A stretch of DNA of 40,160 bases from a virus, in IMG/VR virus record IMGVR_UViG_3300037071_001475, positions 1-40,160 of that record; one strand, given 5' to 3'. A program made the position numbers and the translations under genes. Below are positions 5,886 to 12,505 of this stretch, piece by piece; within the stretch, counting starts at the first letter, position 1; each line of letters starts with the position of its first letter. A model generated the notes under the pieces. It was not told the origin of the DNA, made no database searches, and worked only from the letters and a program-made list of their open reading frames with translations.

Positions 5886-6082
5886 GCCTTCGCCGCCCGC
5901 TCGATCATCCGCATGCTCGCCACGATCTCGCCGTCTGAACATCCCCCGGCCCTGGCCGACTCCATCGCACGCCGCATCTCGTCCTCGGCTTTGAGGACGG
6001 CAGCCCTGGCGTCCTGGACCCTCAGAAGATGGGCGAGTCGGCGCTGTGCGACCTCGATGGGTGATGAACTCAGGACCCTCAC
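5882..6082 (-). CDS. Small helical protein
   Basis: 66 aa, GTG at 6082 in a GTGA overlap with the zinc-ribbon gene, and ATGA at its end with the initiator-like gene. It is almost entirely charged alpha-helix (VAQRRLAHLLRVQDARAAVLK, then EDEMRRAMESARAG) ending in IERAAKA, so coiled-coil dimerisation is likely. The tight coupling on both sides suggests a partner of the replication protein, but no family is recognised. Confidence 0.65.
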   Translation of the reverse strand: MRVLSSSPIEVAQRRLAHLLRVQDARAAVLKAEDEMRRAMESARAGGCSDGEIVASMRMIERAAKA

Positions 6083-6243
6083 CCGAGATCACCGTCTCTT
6101 TCCCAATCGAACGGCAGCCGAGCGGAACTCACACGCAGTTCGGCATCGAACGTCAGGCACGCGCAGATGCCGCAGCCGATCCAGGTCCCGGAGCGGATGT
6201 GGCTCGTCATCCGATGCCCGCAGGCGCAGACGAAGTAGGTCAC
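6079..6243 (-). CDS. 54-aa zinc-ribbon protein
   Basis: GTG at 6243, overlapping the methyltransferase stop as GTGA; its own stop overlaps the next GTG. The product begins MTYFVCACGHRM and has CGICAC at residues 24-29, so C6-x-C8 and C24-x2-C27 can form a four-Cys zinc site. The C-terminal part is charged. It is too short to be found by size cut-offs, but both junctions fit translational coupling. Probably a nucleic-acid or protein-binding ribbon. Function unknown. Confidence 0.65.
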   Translation of the reverse strand: MTYFVCACGHRMTSHIRSGTWIGCGICACLTFDAELRVSSARLPFDWERDGDLG

Positions 6244-7193
6244 ACGAACCCCTCTTGCTGCTCGCCCTGCGTACCTATGGACTCCAAACTCTTGACCGCT
6301 TGGCGGTAATAGCTAGGCTTCAACTCGATTCCGATTCCACGTCGGCCAGCGGTCACGGCCCCGTAGACCTCGGACCCGACACCCATGAACGGTGTTAGAA
6401 CCGTCTCGCCGGGGTTGGACCACAGCACCACCGCGCGGTCAATCACGTCCAGCTGAAGCGGATGGATGTGCTTCTCGTCCTCTTGGTCGCGGGCCGCGCG
6501 ATACGGCAGCACTCGGTCGACGCGCACGTCATCCCAGAACGCTGAAGCGTACTGACGCCAGATCCAGTGGGAGTAACGGTTCTCGGTTTGCTTCCCCGTC
6601 CACCCTCGGTAACGCAGGAGTTCGGGGGGAACCACTCGCTCGCCGGCATACTCCATGAGGCCAACCGGGTGCGTGATCGGGACTGGGTTGTCGCCCTTGG
6701 CGCGGAAAATCAGCAGGTAATCCGCCGACGCTACAGCGCACCGAGATGAATCCTCGACCAGGGTCCGATGCGCGAGGTCCTTCCGCATGGTCCGGTTGCG
6801 GACAGCTAGCGGTTCCTTCCAGACGTGATAACGCGCGACGTAGTTGAACCCGAGACGCTGGTGCAGGCGGATGATGTCACCGGGGAAGTCCGCGAGAGCA
6901 TCACGCCCCGAGTTGCCGGTCGGAACGTCCATGCAGTGGACCGCCGACATCCGCCCCGGCATCGTGAGTCGGGCGATCTCCTGCACGAAGAACTCGTAGT
7001 GCTCGAAGAACTCGCCATAGTCGCGCGTGTTCGATAGGTCGCGTTCGCTCGACGTGTACTGATATAGGCCAGCGAACGGTGGGGAGTAGATCGTGAGATG
7101 CACCGACCCATCCGGCAGGGTCGGCATGACCTCCATCGCATCACCGTTGTACACAGCGAAGCGGTCGGTGATGAGCTGATCTAGGACAGCCAT
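6240..7193 (-). CDS. Beta-class DNA methyltransferase (N4-cytosine or N6-adenine type)
   Basis: 317 aa from ATG at 7193, chosen for the strong GGAGG site upstream. It overlaps the helicase gene by 13 nt. Motif IV (catalytic) is SPPF at residues 37-40 and motif I (SAM binding) is FMGVGS at 269-274. Motif IV before motif I defines the beta class. SPPF rather than DPPY leaves N4-cytosine and N6-adenine both possible. The middle (about 120-230) is the likely target-recognition region. There is no restriction nuclease beside it, so self-protection against host restriction, or regulation, is more likely than a restriction-modification pair. Confidence 0.88.
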   Translation of the reverse strand: MAVLDQLITDRFAVYNGDAMEVMPTLPDGSVHLTIYSPPFAGLYQYTSSERDLSNTRDYGEFFEHYEFFVQEIARLTMPGRMSAVHCMDVPTGNSGRDALADFPGDIIRLHQRLGFNYVARYHVWKEPLAVRNRTMRKDLAHRTLVEDSSRCAVASADYLLIFRAKGDNPVPITHPVGLMEYAGERVVPPELLRYRGWTGKQTENRYSHWIWRQYASAFWDDVRVDRVLPYRAARDQEDEKHIHPLQLDVIDRAVVLWSNPGETVLTPFMGVGSEVYGAVTAGRRGIGIELKPSYYRQAVKSLESIGTQGEQQEGFV

Positions 7194-8572
7194 GCGGGAA
7201 CCTCCGTGGGGACATCGAAGTCCTGAGTCCTGCGGATGCCGAGTGCGTCGTTCATGTGCGCCACGAGCGCGTCGAACATCCGGTCTGCCTGCGTCGCTTT
7301 GCGTTGCAGGTTGTTCAGGGCTTGCTCCCCGCCCTTGGTAGTGATGATGTCGACCAGCACGGGGAACTCTTGCCCAAACCTCCACGAGCGTCGGACCGCC
7401 TGGTAATACTGCTCGTAGCTGTGGGAAGGGAAGAACGTCATCCGGTGGCAGTGCTGCCAGTTCAGCCCCCACGCACCGATGACGGGCTTGGTGATAAGCA
7501 CTCGGATCTCCCCGCGCCCGAACGCGGTCAGGGCTTCTTCCTTCGCGTCGATGTCGTCGCTGCCGCTGACCTGTACCGCATCGGGAATGACCTGCGCGAG
7601 CAAGTCCCCTTCGGCGTTCAGTTGGCACCAGGCGACGGCAGACTCCGCATCGGCCAACAACTCGCCCACCATCTCGCACCGCTCGGTGATCGTGCGCCGC
7701 GCTTCGTCCCGCTCCTCCCGCAGTCCAACGGCGGGGAGTTCGAATAGCCGACCTTCGGGAAGGGTGCGCGCCTCAACAACATGCTGCGCGTGCTCGAGCG
7801 GCGGCAGGATGAACCCATCGTCATCGAACCCGAGATCCGAGGGACGACGGATCGCTCGAGCCCATGACGCCACCCAGCGCCAGAACGCATCCTCCGCGTG
7901 ACCCTTGAACCGCCACTTCGCCCGGTCGTATCGAGCCGAGAAGTTCGAGCCGCGTTGCAGAATCGTGCGCGGGCTCGATGTGTTCTGGTCGTTCTTGAAG
8001 AACCGCGCCAGCATGTCCATGTGGCCGAGTTCCCCGAGAGCTTCGCTCGAGGTCCCAAGCTCGATGTAATCGTTCGGCGCTGCCGTCGCGGTGCACAGCA
8101 GGCGGTACGGCAGCTTCCGCATGAAGTCGGTTACGAGCGCCCTGCGTACACCGTCGAAGGACTTGATCGCGCTCGACTCATCACAGACCACCCCGCCGAA
8201 CTGGTCCCAGTCGAACAGGTGCAGCCGCTCATAGTTCGTGATGGTGATTGGACCAGCAACCGCACCAGTACGGGAGATACCGGCCTCGATACCGAACTTC
8301 TCGGCCTCGAACTCGGTCTGGTACGACACGGCGAGCGGGGTGAGCAATAGCACGGGCTTGCCGGTTTGGCGATGGACGTTCTCAGCCCAGACCAGTTGCA
8401 TCGGAGTCTTGCCCAAGCCGCAGTCAGCGAAGATGGCTGCGCGACCCTTGCGGATGGACCATTCGACCAGCGCCCGCTGGAACTCGAATAGAAACTCGGG
8501 CATCCACACCGGGTCGAACCCGGAGTCGCCACCCAACTGAGTCTTGCGCTCGAGGAACGTGGCGTAGCTCAC
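7181..8572 (-). CDS. SF2/SNF2-like DNA helicase-ATPase
   Basis: 463 aa from GTG at 8572 (GTGA overlap). Walker A is CGLGKT at residues 51-56. Walker B is VVCDESS with DESS at 131-134 in place of DEAD/DEAH. Motif III is TATAAPND. The C-terminal RecA half ends with QAVRRSWRFGQ, the motif VI form typical of SNF2/RapA-type ATPases. It acts in the cytoplasm on duplex or branched DNA. Because it lies between an annealing-type protein and the methyltransferase, replication, recombination or remodelling are all possible. No nuclease domain is attached. The length suits a minimal two-domain phage helicase. Confidence 0.88.
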   Translation of the reverse strand: MSYATFLERKTQLGGDSGFDPVWMPEFLFEFQRALVEWSIRKGRAAIFADCGLGKTPMQLVWAENVHRQTGKPVLLLTPLAVSYQTEFEAEKFGIEAGISRTGAVAGPITITNYERLHLFDWDQFGGVVCDESSAIKSFDGVRRALVTDFMRKLPYRLLCTATAAPNDYIELGTSSEALGELGHMDMLARFFKNDQNTSSPRTILQRGSNFSARYDRAKWRFKGHAEDAFWRWVASWARAIRRPSDLGFDDDGFILPPLEHAQHVVEARTLPEGRLFELPAVGLREERDEARRTITERCEMVGELLADAESAVAWCQLNAEGDLLAQVIPDAVQVSGSDDIDAKEEALTAFGRGEIRVLITKPVIGAWGLNWQHCHRMTFFPSHSYEQYYQAVRRSWRFGQEFPVLVDIITTKGGEQALNNLQRKATQADRMFDALVAHMNDALGIRRTQDFDVPTEVPAWLS

Positions 8573-9228
8573 CCCACCAGATCCTTCCGAACCTCGACCT
8601 CTTCGATGGGCGCGGTGTGGATCGTGACCTTCGCCAGCTTCTCGGCCTTCCCGCAGTCGCAGACGGCCCAGCCTTCTCGGGGAGCTTTCGACCATTCGTG
8701 GATGTGACTCGGAGCGGAGGAGGAGGCAGGAGCCCCCCGAGAGGTTGCGCCCTCCCCCTCCGCATCGCTCGCCTGGTCCACCACGGCAGGCGGAGCGTCC
8801 GAGAGTTCGCCCGAGCCCACTGCACCTTCCCCATGAACAGCAGGCTCGGGACGTTCGGCTACAGGAGCGGCAGCATGGCGGCTTTCTCCCGTAGCCGAGG
8901 CACTCTTGGCCATCTCTTCGCGGGACGGCCGTTTCCCCTTCGGCGCGTAGCCTGCGTTCGCAAGCGCTCGGCCGATCGCGCTCGTTTCGGCCACCTCGAG
9001 CGCCGAGGACTTCATGTTCGCCGGCAGGCTCGACATCGAATCGTGAGCGAGTCCCGTGGCCGTGGGTGGATCGTTGCGGAGCTCGTTGCCGAAGTAGATG
9101 CTCGCCAGGACGATGTAGTCCCCGTCCTCGTGGTGCAGCAGTTCGGTGATGACACGGCCGTAGGGATGATCCGTCCAGAACTGGCGCAGGCGGTCCTCAA
9201 CGGGTTCGTAATCGTCGAGGAAGCTCAT
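8569..9228 (-). CDS. Putative recombination/ssDNA-annealing-type protein with C-terminal zinc motif
   Basis: 219 aa from ATG at 9228 (ATGA overlap). The N-terminal region contains FWTDHPYGRV and VAETSAIGRALANAGYAPKGKRPSREEM, a conserved block seen in actinophage proteins encoded beside recombination functions; I associate it loosely with the ERF/Sak group but cannot prove this. Residues 110-185 are low-complexity Ala/Pro/Ser linker. The C-terminus HEWSKAPREGW followed by CDCGK looks like half of a zinc ribbon. Position just upstream of the helicase fits a DNA transaction role. Confidence 0.55.
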   Translation of the reverse strand: MSFLDDYEPVEDRLRQFWTDHPYGRVITELLHHEDGDYIVLASIYFGNELRNDPPTATGLAHDSMSSLPANMKSSALEVAETSAIGRALANAGYAPKGKRPSREEMAKSASATGESRHAAAPVAERPEPAVHGEGAVGSGELSDAPPAVVDQASDAEGEGATSRGAPASSSAPSHIHEWSKAPREGWAVCDCGKAEKLAKVTIHTAPIEEVEVRKDLVG

Positions 9229-9692
9229 CCGTCCAACCACGCTTCCGTATAGGCGTCGTCATCGAGCAGCCACGAACAGCGGCTGCAAGGCGTTCCGCCG
9301 TCCCGTGCGGACACGAGGCAGGCAGGGTGGGGTTTGTCTACCGGCATCGGATCGGGACGGCGAGGGACGATGTAGAGGCCGGTGCGCTTGGACTCGGCAA
9401 GATGCTGCGCGGCGAGCTTGCGCCTCTGCTTCGCGTCGGCCTCGGTCGAGTTGAAGCGGTAGGGATGCGCGGAGGGCGCCGGTTCTTCGGCGGCGTGTGG
9501 ACGCGCCTTCGCCTGCCCACCCTCCGCACGCTTCACGTCCGCGATCACGCGCTCGATGGCGGGCTTCGTCGGGAGGATGCCTTCGGCAACGATCCTGAGC
9601 GCGATGGTGTCGCATACGTCGTCCGAAAGATGACGGACGTCGATACCTAGTGCGGAACACAAGTTCAAGAGTGCTTCGTGCGCAGGCGTCAT
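9225..9692 (-). CDS. Hypothetical protein whose N-terminus matches the adjacent HNH gene
   Basis: 155 aa from ATG at 9692 (ATGA overlap with the HNH gene). The first ten residues, MTPAHEALLN, also begin the homing endonuclease just upstream. Residues 15-55 are helical (DDVCDTIALRIVAEG, KPAIERVIADVKRAEGG). A basic Lys/Arg/Gln segment is followed by a C-terminal CLVSARDG and CSRCSWLLDDD cluster, likely zinc-binding. No named family recognised. The N-terminal identity suggests that the HNH gene arose from, or invaded, a copy of this gene. Confidence 0.65.
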   Translation of the reverse strand: MTPAHEALLNLCSALGIDVRHLSDDVCDTIALRIVAEGILPTKPAIERVIADVKRAEGGQAKARPHAAEEPAPSAHPYRFNSTEADAKQRRKLAAQHLAESKRTGLYIVPRRPDPMPVDKPHPACLVSARDGGTPCSRCSWLLDDDAYTEAWLDG

Positions 9693-10168
9693 GGACAAAC
9701 CTCGCCGTAGTACTCAAGCTCCGCAGTGCGGCGCGCCGCGACCGCGAGCTCCTGCGTGGAGTACATGCCGATGTACTTCGTCGTACCGTTGACGCCAATC
9801 TGTACGTGCCAGGGATTCGTCTTGTTCACGTTCGGTCGAAACGCGACGCCGCGGATGCCTGACGTGTTCCTCTTGCTGAGCCTGTGGCGGTTCACCTGAT
9901 TCGTCGAAGGTGACACGACGCGCAGGTTGGCCCTCCGGTTATCAAGCTTGTTGCCGTTGATGTGATCGACGTGCCGTCCCGGATGCCGTCCGGCGATAAG
10001 CGTGTGAAGTCTCACCGAGGTCTCGGTTTTGGTGTGGCACGCCGCATAGCCGGTGCTGTCCAGATAGAAGGAGTGCCCCTCCACCAGCCCTGCATCCGCG
10101 GCGTCGATGACGGTAAAGCCGCCCTTGCCTAGCGGGAGGTTCAGCAGCGCCTCGTGTGCGGGGGTCAC
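9689..10168 (-). CDS. HNH homing endonuclease with AP2 DNA-binding domain
   Basis: 159 aa from GTG at 10168 (GTGA overlap). Residues 54-95 form an HNH_3 core (RHVDHINGNKLDNRRANLRV, with the D68-H69 metal pair). Residues 101-155 form an AP2 domain (NTSGIRGVAFRPN, then WHVQIGVNG, then YIGMYST, then AVAARRTAELEYYGE). HNH-AP2 fusions are classic mobile homing endonucleases. The first eleven residues (GTG-initiated MTPAHEALLNL) repeat the N-terminus of the next gene with different codons. It is therefore likely a selfish insertion in the operon whose translation start was borrowed from its target gene. Confidence 0.9.
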   Translation of the reverse strand: MTPAHEALLNLPLGKGGFTVIDAADAGLVEGHSFYLDSTGYAACHTKTETSVRLHTLIAGRHPGRHVDHINGNKLDNRRANLRVVSPSTNQVNRHRLSKRNTSGIRGVAFRPNVNKTNPWHVQIGVNGTTKYIGMYSTQELAVAARRTAELEYYGEVCP

Positions 10169-10353
10169 TTGGCCCTCACGAGCATCATGGCGATGGCCTG
10201 CGCCGTTTCTTCGTGAATCATCTTGGTTCTCGAAGTTCTGATGTTGCGGACGGTCGGGGCCGAGAAACCGATGCGACGGGCTATCTCGTGGTCGTTCGCT
10301 CCGTCCTCGTGGAGCTTCGCAAGCACGACCTGATACGGCGCGGCGTCGATCAC
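10165..10353 (-). CDS. Small HTH DNA-binding protein
   Basis: 62 aa from GTG at 10353, sharing GTGA with the preceding 34-aa gene. Residues 14-42 (LHEDGANDHEIARRIGFSA followed by PTVRNIRTSR) form a clear helix-turn-helix with a recognition helix PTVRNIRTS. The C-terminal helix ETAQAIAMMLVRAK may dimerise. It could regulate the early operon. The family cannot be fixed; it resembles Cro/HTH_23-like small phage regulators. Confidence 0.75.
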   Translation of the reverse strand: MIDAAPYQVVLAKLHEDGANDHEIARRIGFSAPTVRNIRTSRTKMIHEETAQAIAMMLVRAK

Positions 10354-10454
10354 CGGGACTCCAGCCACAACATAAAGACGCAGAACAACAGCAGGAGCGC
10401 AGCGCTGATGATGCAGACGGCGACCGCGCCCATGACCCACGCACCGGAGGTCAC
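10350..10454 (-). CDS. 34-aa single-pass membrane peptide
   Basis: GTG at 10454 overlaps the preceding stop (GTGA), and its own stop overlaps the GTG of the HTH gene. Translation gives MTSGAWVMGAVAVCII, a Leu-rich core and LWLESR at the end: one transmembrane helix with almost no soluble part. Both couplings and the uninterrupted hydrophobic core support a real gene. Function unknown. Confidence 0.6.
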   Translation of the reverse strand: MTSGAWVMGAVAVCIISAALLLLFCVFMLWLESR

Positions 10455-10657
10455 GCCTGCTCCAAAAGCCTGCGGAAGCGCGACTCATCGACCAGGTAGT
10501 CGTAGGGGTCGCTCAGGTCCGCATGGATCGGCGGTCCCCATGTCGTGTAGGGGACGAGGTGGGGGGCGGAGCGTTCCGCGAGGGTGCAGGTGCCGTCGTC
10601 ATAGATACTCACGAGAGCTTGGCTGCCGTCCGGGCGGGTAAAAGAGATCGTTCGCAC
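10451..10657 (-). CDS. Small hypothetical protein
   Basis: 68 aa, GTG at 10657 directly after the TAG of the gene upstream. The sequence begins as beta strands (MRTISFTRPDGSQALVSIYD) and ends with a helix (DYLVDESRFRRLLEQA), with a Pro-rich middle. No motif recognised. Its compact form and position in the early operon suggest a small accessory protein. Confidence 0.65.
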   Translation of the reverse strand: MRTISFTRPDGSQALVSIYDDGTCTLAERSAPHLVPYTTWGPPIHADLSDPYDYLVDESRFRRLLEQA

Positions 10658-10960
10658 CTACACCCCTTCCCATAGCGTCAGAGGGTGGCTGTGCAGCCGC
10701 GCTCGTTCGGACTTGCGGTAGCCGATGGCGCGGATGACCCCGGCCCGTGCGGCGTTGTGGAACAAGGAGCCGCAGGCGTTCGGGTGGTCCCACGGTTCGC
10801 CCGCGATGGCACGAACATCGTCGGAGGTGAACGGATCCCCGATGTCGGCAAGGAGGCGGATGGCTTGTTCCCAGATCCGCTTCCACTCGTCGGCTGCGAC
10901 CTCGGCCTGCTCCATGCCGTGCTGCTTCATGGCCTCGCCGAGGGTTAGCTGGTCGTTCAT
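10658..10960 (-). CDS. Winged-helix-like actinophage protein
   Basis: 100 aa from ATG at 10960 (ATGA overlap with the LPxTG gene). Residues 15-40 are helical (AADEWKRIWEQAIRLLADIG). The following block FTSDDVRAIAGEP, HPNACGSLFHNAARAG, IGYRKSERARLHSHPL is a pattern I recognise from many actinophage proteins of unknown role, with the helix spacing of a winged helix-turn-helix. It may bind DNA. No direct evidence of target. Confidence 0.7.
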   Translation of the reverse strand: MNDQLTLGEAMKQHGMEQAEVAADEWKRIWEQAIRLLADIGDPFTSDDVRAIAGEPWDHPNACGSLFHNAARAGVIRAIGYRKSERARLHSHPLTLWEGV

Positions 10961-11574
10961 GGACGCTCCCTGCTGCGAAGCACGGCCGTCGCTCCAAGGG
11001 TCGAGAGCAGCAGGGCCACGATCCCGAGCGGCACCACGCCCGCAGGCAGTCCCGTGTCGGGCAGATCGCAGGTCGTGCAGACCACGGGTGGGTTCGTCGG
11101 AGGCGGGGGTGTCCAGCTTGGCGTCCAGCAGGGGTAGTCCTCAGGAGCGCACGGCTTCGGAGTCGGGCTCGGGGTAGGTGTAGGTGATGGGGTCGGGGGT
11201 GGTGTGGAAGTGGGTGGAGGAGGCGTGTCGGTGGGCGGCGGCGGGGGCGACTGCGTGGGTGTGGTGGAAGGTGAAGGCGTAGGACTCGGAGTCGTCGATG
11301 GCGACGGAGACGGCGTGGTGGTGGGTGAGGGCGTACCGCTCGGACTTGTCGTTGGGCATGGTGACTCCGATCCGATCGTGCATCCGTTAGGAGATGGACT
11401 AGGGCTGGGGCTGGGGCTGGGGCTGGGGGACGGTGAGGGGCTGACCGTGATCGTTGGGCTGGGGCACGGCCAGTAGCTCCCCGGACAGTTCGCGTTGGCC
11501 GATGCCACGTTCACCGCCAGCGGGGTGAAGACCATGGCAGCGAACAGCACGATCCCGACCAGAACTCGCTTCAC
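10957..11574 (-). CDS. LPxTG-type cell-wall-anchored Pro/Ser/Thr-rich surface protein
   Basis: 205 aa, GTG start directly after the TAA of a 34-aa gene. Residues 1-28 are a signal peptide (MKRVLVGIVLFAAMVFTPLA, AxA cleavage). Residues 35-165 are Pro/Ser/Thr repeats including an (SP)n run and CP/PC pairs. The C-terminus has LPDTG at 171-175, a hydrophobic helix, and an RSRERP tail: a full sortase sorting signal. The host sortase would link it to peptidoglycan, with the repeat stalk reaching through the wall. It is probably made during lysogeny or infection to change the host surface. A virion role would not need a sorting signal. Confidence 0.88.
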   Translation of the reverse strand: MKRVLVGIVLFAAMVFTPLAVNVASANANCPGSYWPCPSPTITVSPSPSPSPSPSPSPSPSPNGCTIGSESPCPTTSPSGTPSPTTTPSPSPSTTPSPTPSPSTTPTQSPPPPPTDTPPPPTSTPPPTPSPTPTPSPTPKPCAPEDYPCWTPSWTPPPPTNPPVVCTTCDLPDTGLPAGVVPLGIVALLLSTLGATAVLRSRERP

Positions 11575-11679
11575 TTATGCCCCTCTCAGTTGACGAACGA
11601 CGACGATCCACACCGCGAGGTCCGCGATGAGCAGGACAACGATCCACGCAACCCGCGGCCAGTCGATGGGACGGGTCAT
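11575..11679 (-). CDS. 34-aa membrane peptide
   Basis: ATG at 11679 overlaps the preceding stop (ATGA); TAA ends one base before the GTG of the LPxTG gene. The product is MTRPIDWPRVAWIVVLLI, then ADLAVWIVVVRQLRGA: one transmembrane helix with a basic C-terminus. Coupling at both ends favours translation. It might help insertion or export of the neighbouring surface protein, but this is only positional. Confidence 0.6.
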   Translation of the reverse strand: MTRPIDWPRVAWIVVLLIADLAVWIVVVRQLRGA

Positions 11680-12215
11680 GCTCCCCACCCTGCTAGGCGA
11701 CGTAGATAGGCTTGCTCGGGAGACTTACGCCACGCTGCCAACCGAGCTCGCGCTCGCCGTATGTGCAGCAGCTTCGTCTTCCGCCTCTGCTCTTGTTCGT
11801 ACCGCCATTCGTCGTCTGCGCTGGCGAAGTAAGGAGTGTCAGCACCCTCCGGGAAGATTCCCGCCAGGGCCTCGAGCGGCGCTAGCAGGTCTGGCTCGGG
11901 CGACAACATGTCCAGCACCTGCCAGTCACGGGAAGTCCCGAGGGCGCTCCCCGTCAGTCGGAAAGCATCCGGCCGAATCGTTGCCCACTCCTCCTCGCGC
12001 TCTGCGTGGCGCTGCTCACGCCGCTCAACCTGATACACCACGCTCTCGCTGTACCTAGCCGGGTCGCTGATCGTGGGTGAGCTACGCAACAACTCCTCAA
12101 CCGGCTTCAACTGCTCGTGGCTGCGCTCGCTCATACACTGGCGACAGTTTCCGCTCTTGTTCCGGCCGACAAGGAGGATGTCATGACCTCGAAGGCACCG
12201 CTTCTTCTGCATCAT
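11676..12215 (-). CDS. Zinc-finger protein with N-terminal Cys cluster
   Basis: 179 aa; ATG at 12215 (ATGA overlap), with a second ATG three bases later. The N-terminus CLRGHDILLVGRNKSG followed by CRQC gives C-x2-GH...C-x2-C, the zinc ribbon usually found at the C-terminus of phage HNH proteins, here without an HNH core. The rest is charged helix (VERREQRHAEREEEW; RRKTKLLHIRRARARLAAW). It probably binds nucleic acid. It lies directly downstream of the HTH gene in the leftward operon. Confidence 0.65.
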   Translation of the reverse strand: MMQKKRCLRGHDILLVGRNKSGNCRQCMSERSHEQLKPVEELLRSSPTISDPARYSESVVYQVERREQRHAEREEEWATIRPDAFRLTGSALGTSRDWQVLDMLSPEPDLLAPLEALAGIFPEGADTPYFASADDEWRYEQEQRRKTKLLHIRRARARLAAWRKSPEQAYLRRLAGWGA

Positions 12216-12406
12216 GCCGCACCCTCCTCGTTGCCGTTCCTAGCCCCTGGGAGCGATCCAGCGTCCCGCAGAGCGTTCAGGTGGAAGTAGACCGCGGCAC
12301 GGCTGATCTTGAGCTCACGGGCCGTCTGAGAGACGTTCTTGCCCCGCAGCGCCAACCGCAGCACACGCCGTTGGGTCACTCCTGGACCTGCTTTGTTCCT
12401 TCCCAT
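12212..12406 (-). CDS. 64-aa helix-turn-helix regulator
   Basis: ATG at 12406. Residues 10-50 form a compact HTH (VLRLALRGKNVSQTARELK, then ISRAAVYFHLNALRDAG) like the LuxR/resolvase-type DNA-binding unit. It is the first gene of the leftward operon and lies 100 nt from a divergent rightward gene. A TTGACA-N17-AAGGAT promoter ends only about 8 nt before the start codon, so the transcript may be leaderless. A palindrome in the intergenic region is a possible operator. Together this looks like a small regulatory switch, with this protein as the likely regulator (inference). Confidence 0.75.
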   Translation of the reverse strand: MGRNKAGPGVTQRRVLRLALRGKNVSQTARELKISRAAVYFHLNALRDAGSLPGARNGNEEGAA

Positions 12407-12414
12407 GGAACGGC

Positions 12415-12443
12415 ATCCTTCCAGAACGCGGCTTGCATGTCAA
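12415..12443 (-). promoter_or_regulatory. Leftward promoter of the HTH operon
   Basis: -35 TTGACA at 12443-12438, 17-bp spacer, -10 AAGGAT at 12420-12415 (close to actinobacterial TAGGAT). Transcription would begin close to the ATG at 12406, suggesting a leaderless mRNA. Confidence 0.55.
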
Positions 12444-12454
12444 CCTCATTGACA
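12438..12454. promoter_or_regulatory. Palindrome formed by the two divergent -35 boxes
   Basis: TGTCAACCTCATTGACA is a perfect 6-bp inverted repeat with a 5-bp spacer. Each arm is the -35 element of one divergent promoter. A third TTGAC lies at 12466-12470. A regulator bound here would block both promoters at once. Confidence 0.5.
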
Positions 12455-12477
12455 GCGTAAAGCGGTTGACGTAGGGT
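12449..12477 (+). promoter_or_regulatory. Rightward promoter of the secreted-protein operon
   Basis: -35 TTGACA at 12449-12454, exactly 17 bp, then -10 TAGGGT at 12472-12477, a good match to actinobacterial sigma-70 promoters. The start codon at 12506 follows an AGGAAGG site. Confidence 0.65.
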
Positions 12478-12505
12478 GAAAACACCCGAGAGGAAGGACA
12501 ACGAG

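Noticed and set aside
6240-7193. Restriction-modification system
   Set aside because: No restriction nuclease is coupled to the methyltransferase; the nearby HNH proteins are homing-type or recombination-type.
7194-7679. N-terminal extension of the methyltransferase gene
   Set aside because: It lies inside the helicase gene and has mirror-frame composition; the ATG at 7193 has a strong ribosome site and fits family length.
11141-11383. His-rich frame within the LPxTG gene
   Set aside because: It is a shifted reading of the Pro/Ser/Thr repeat DNA with no ribosome site.
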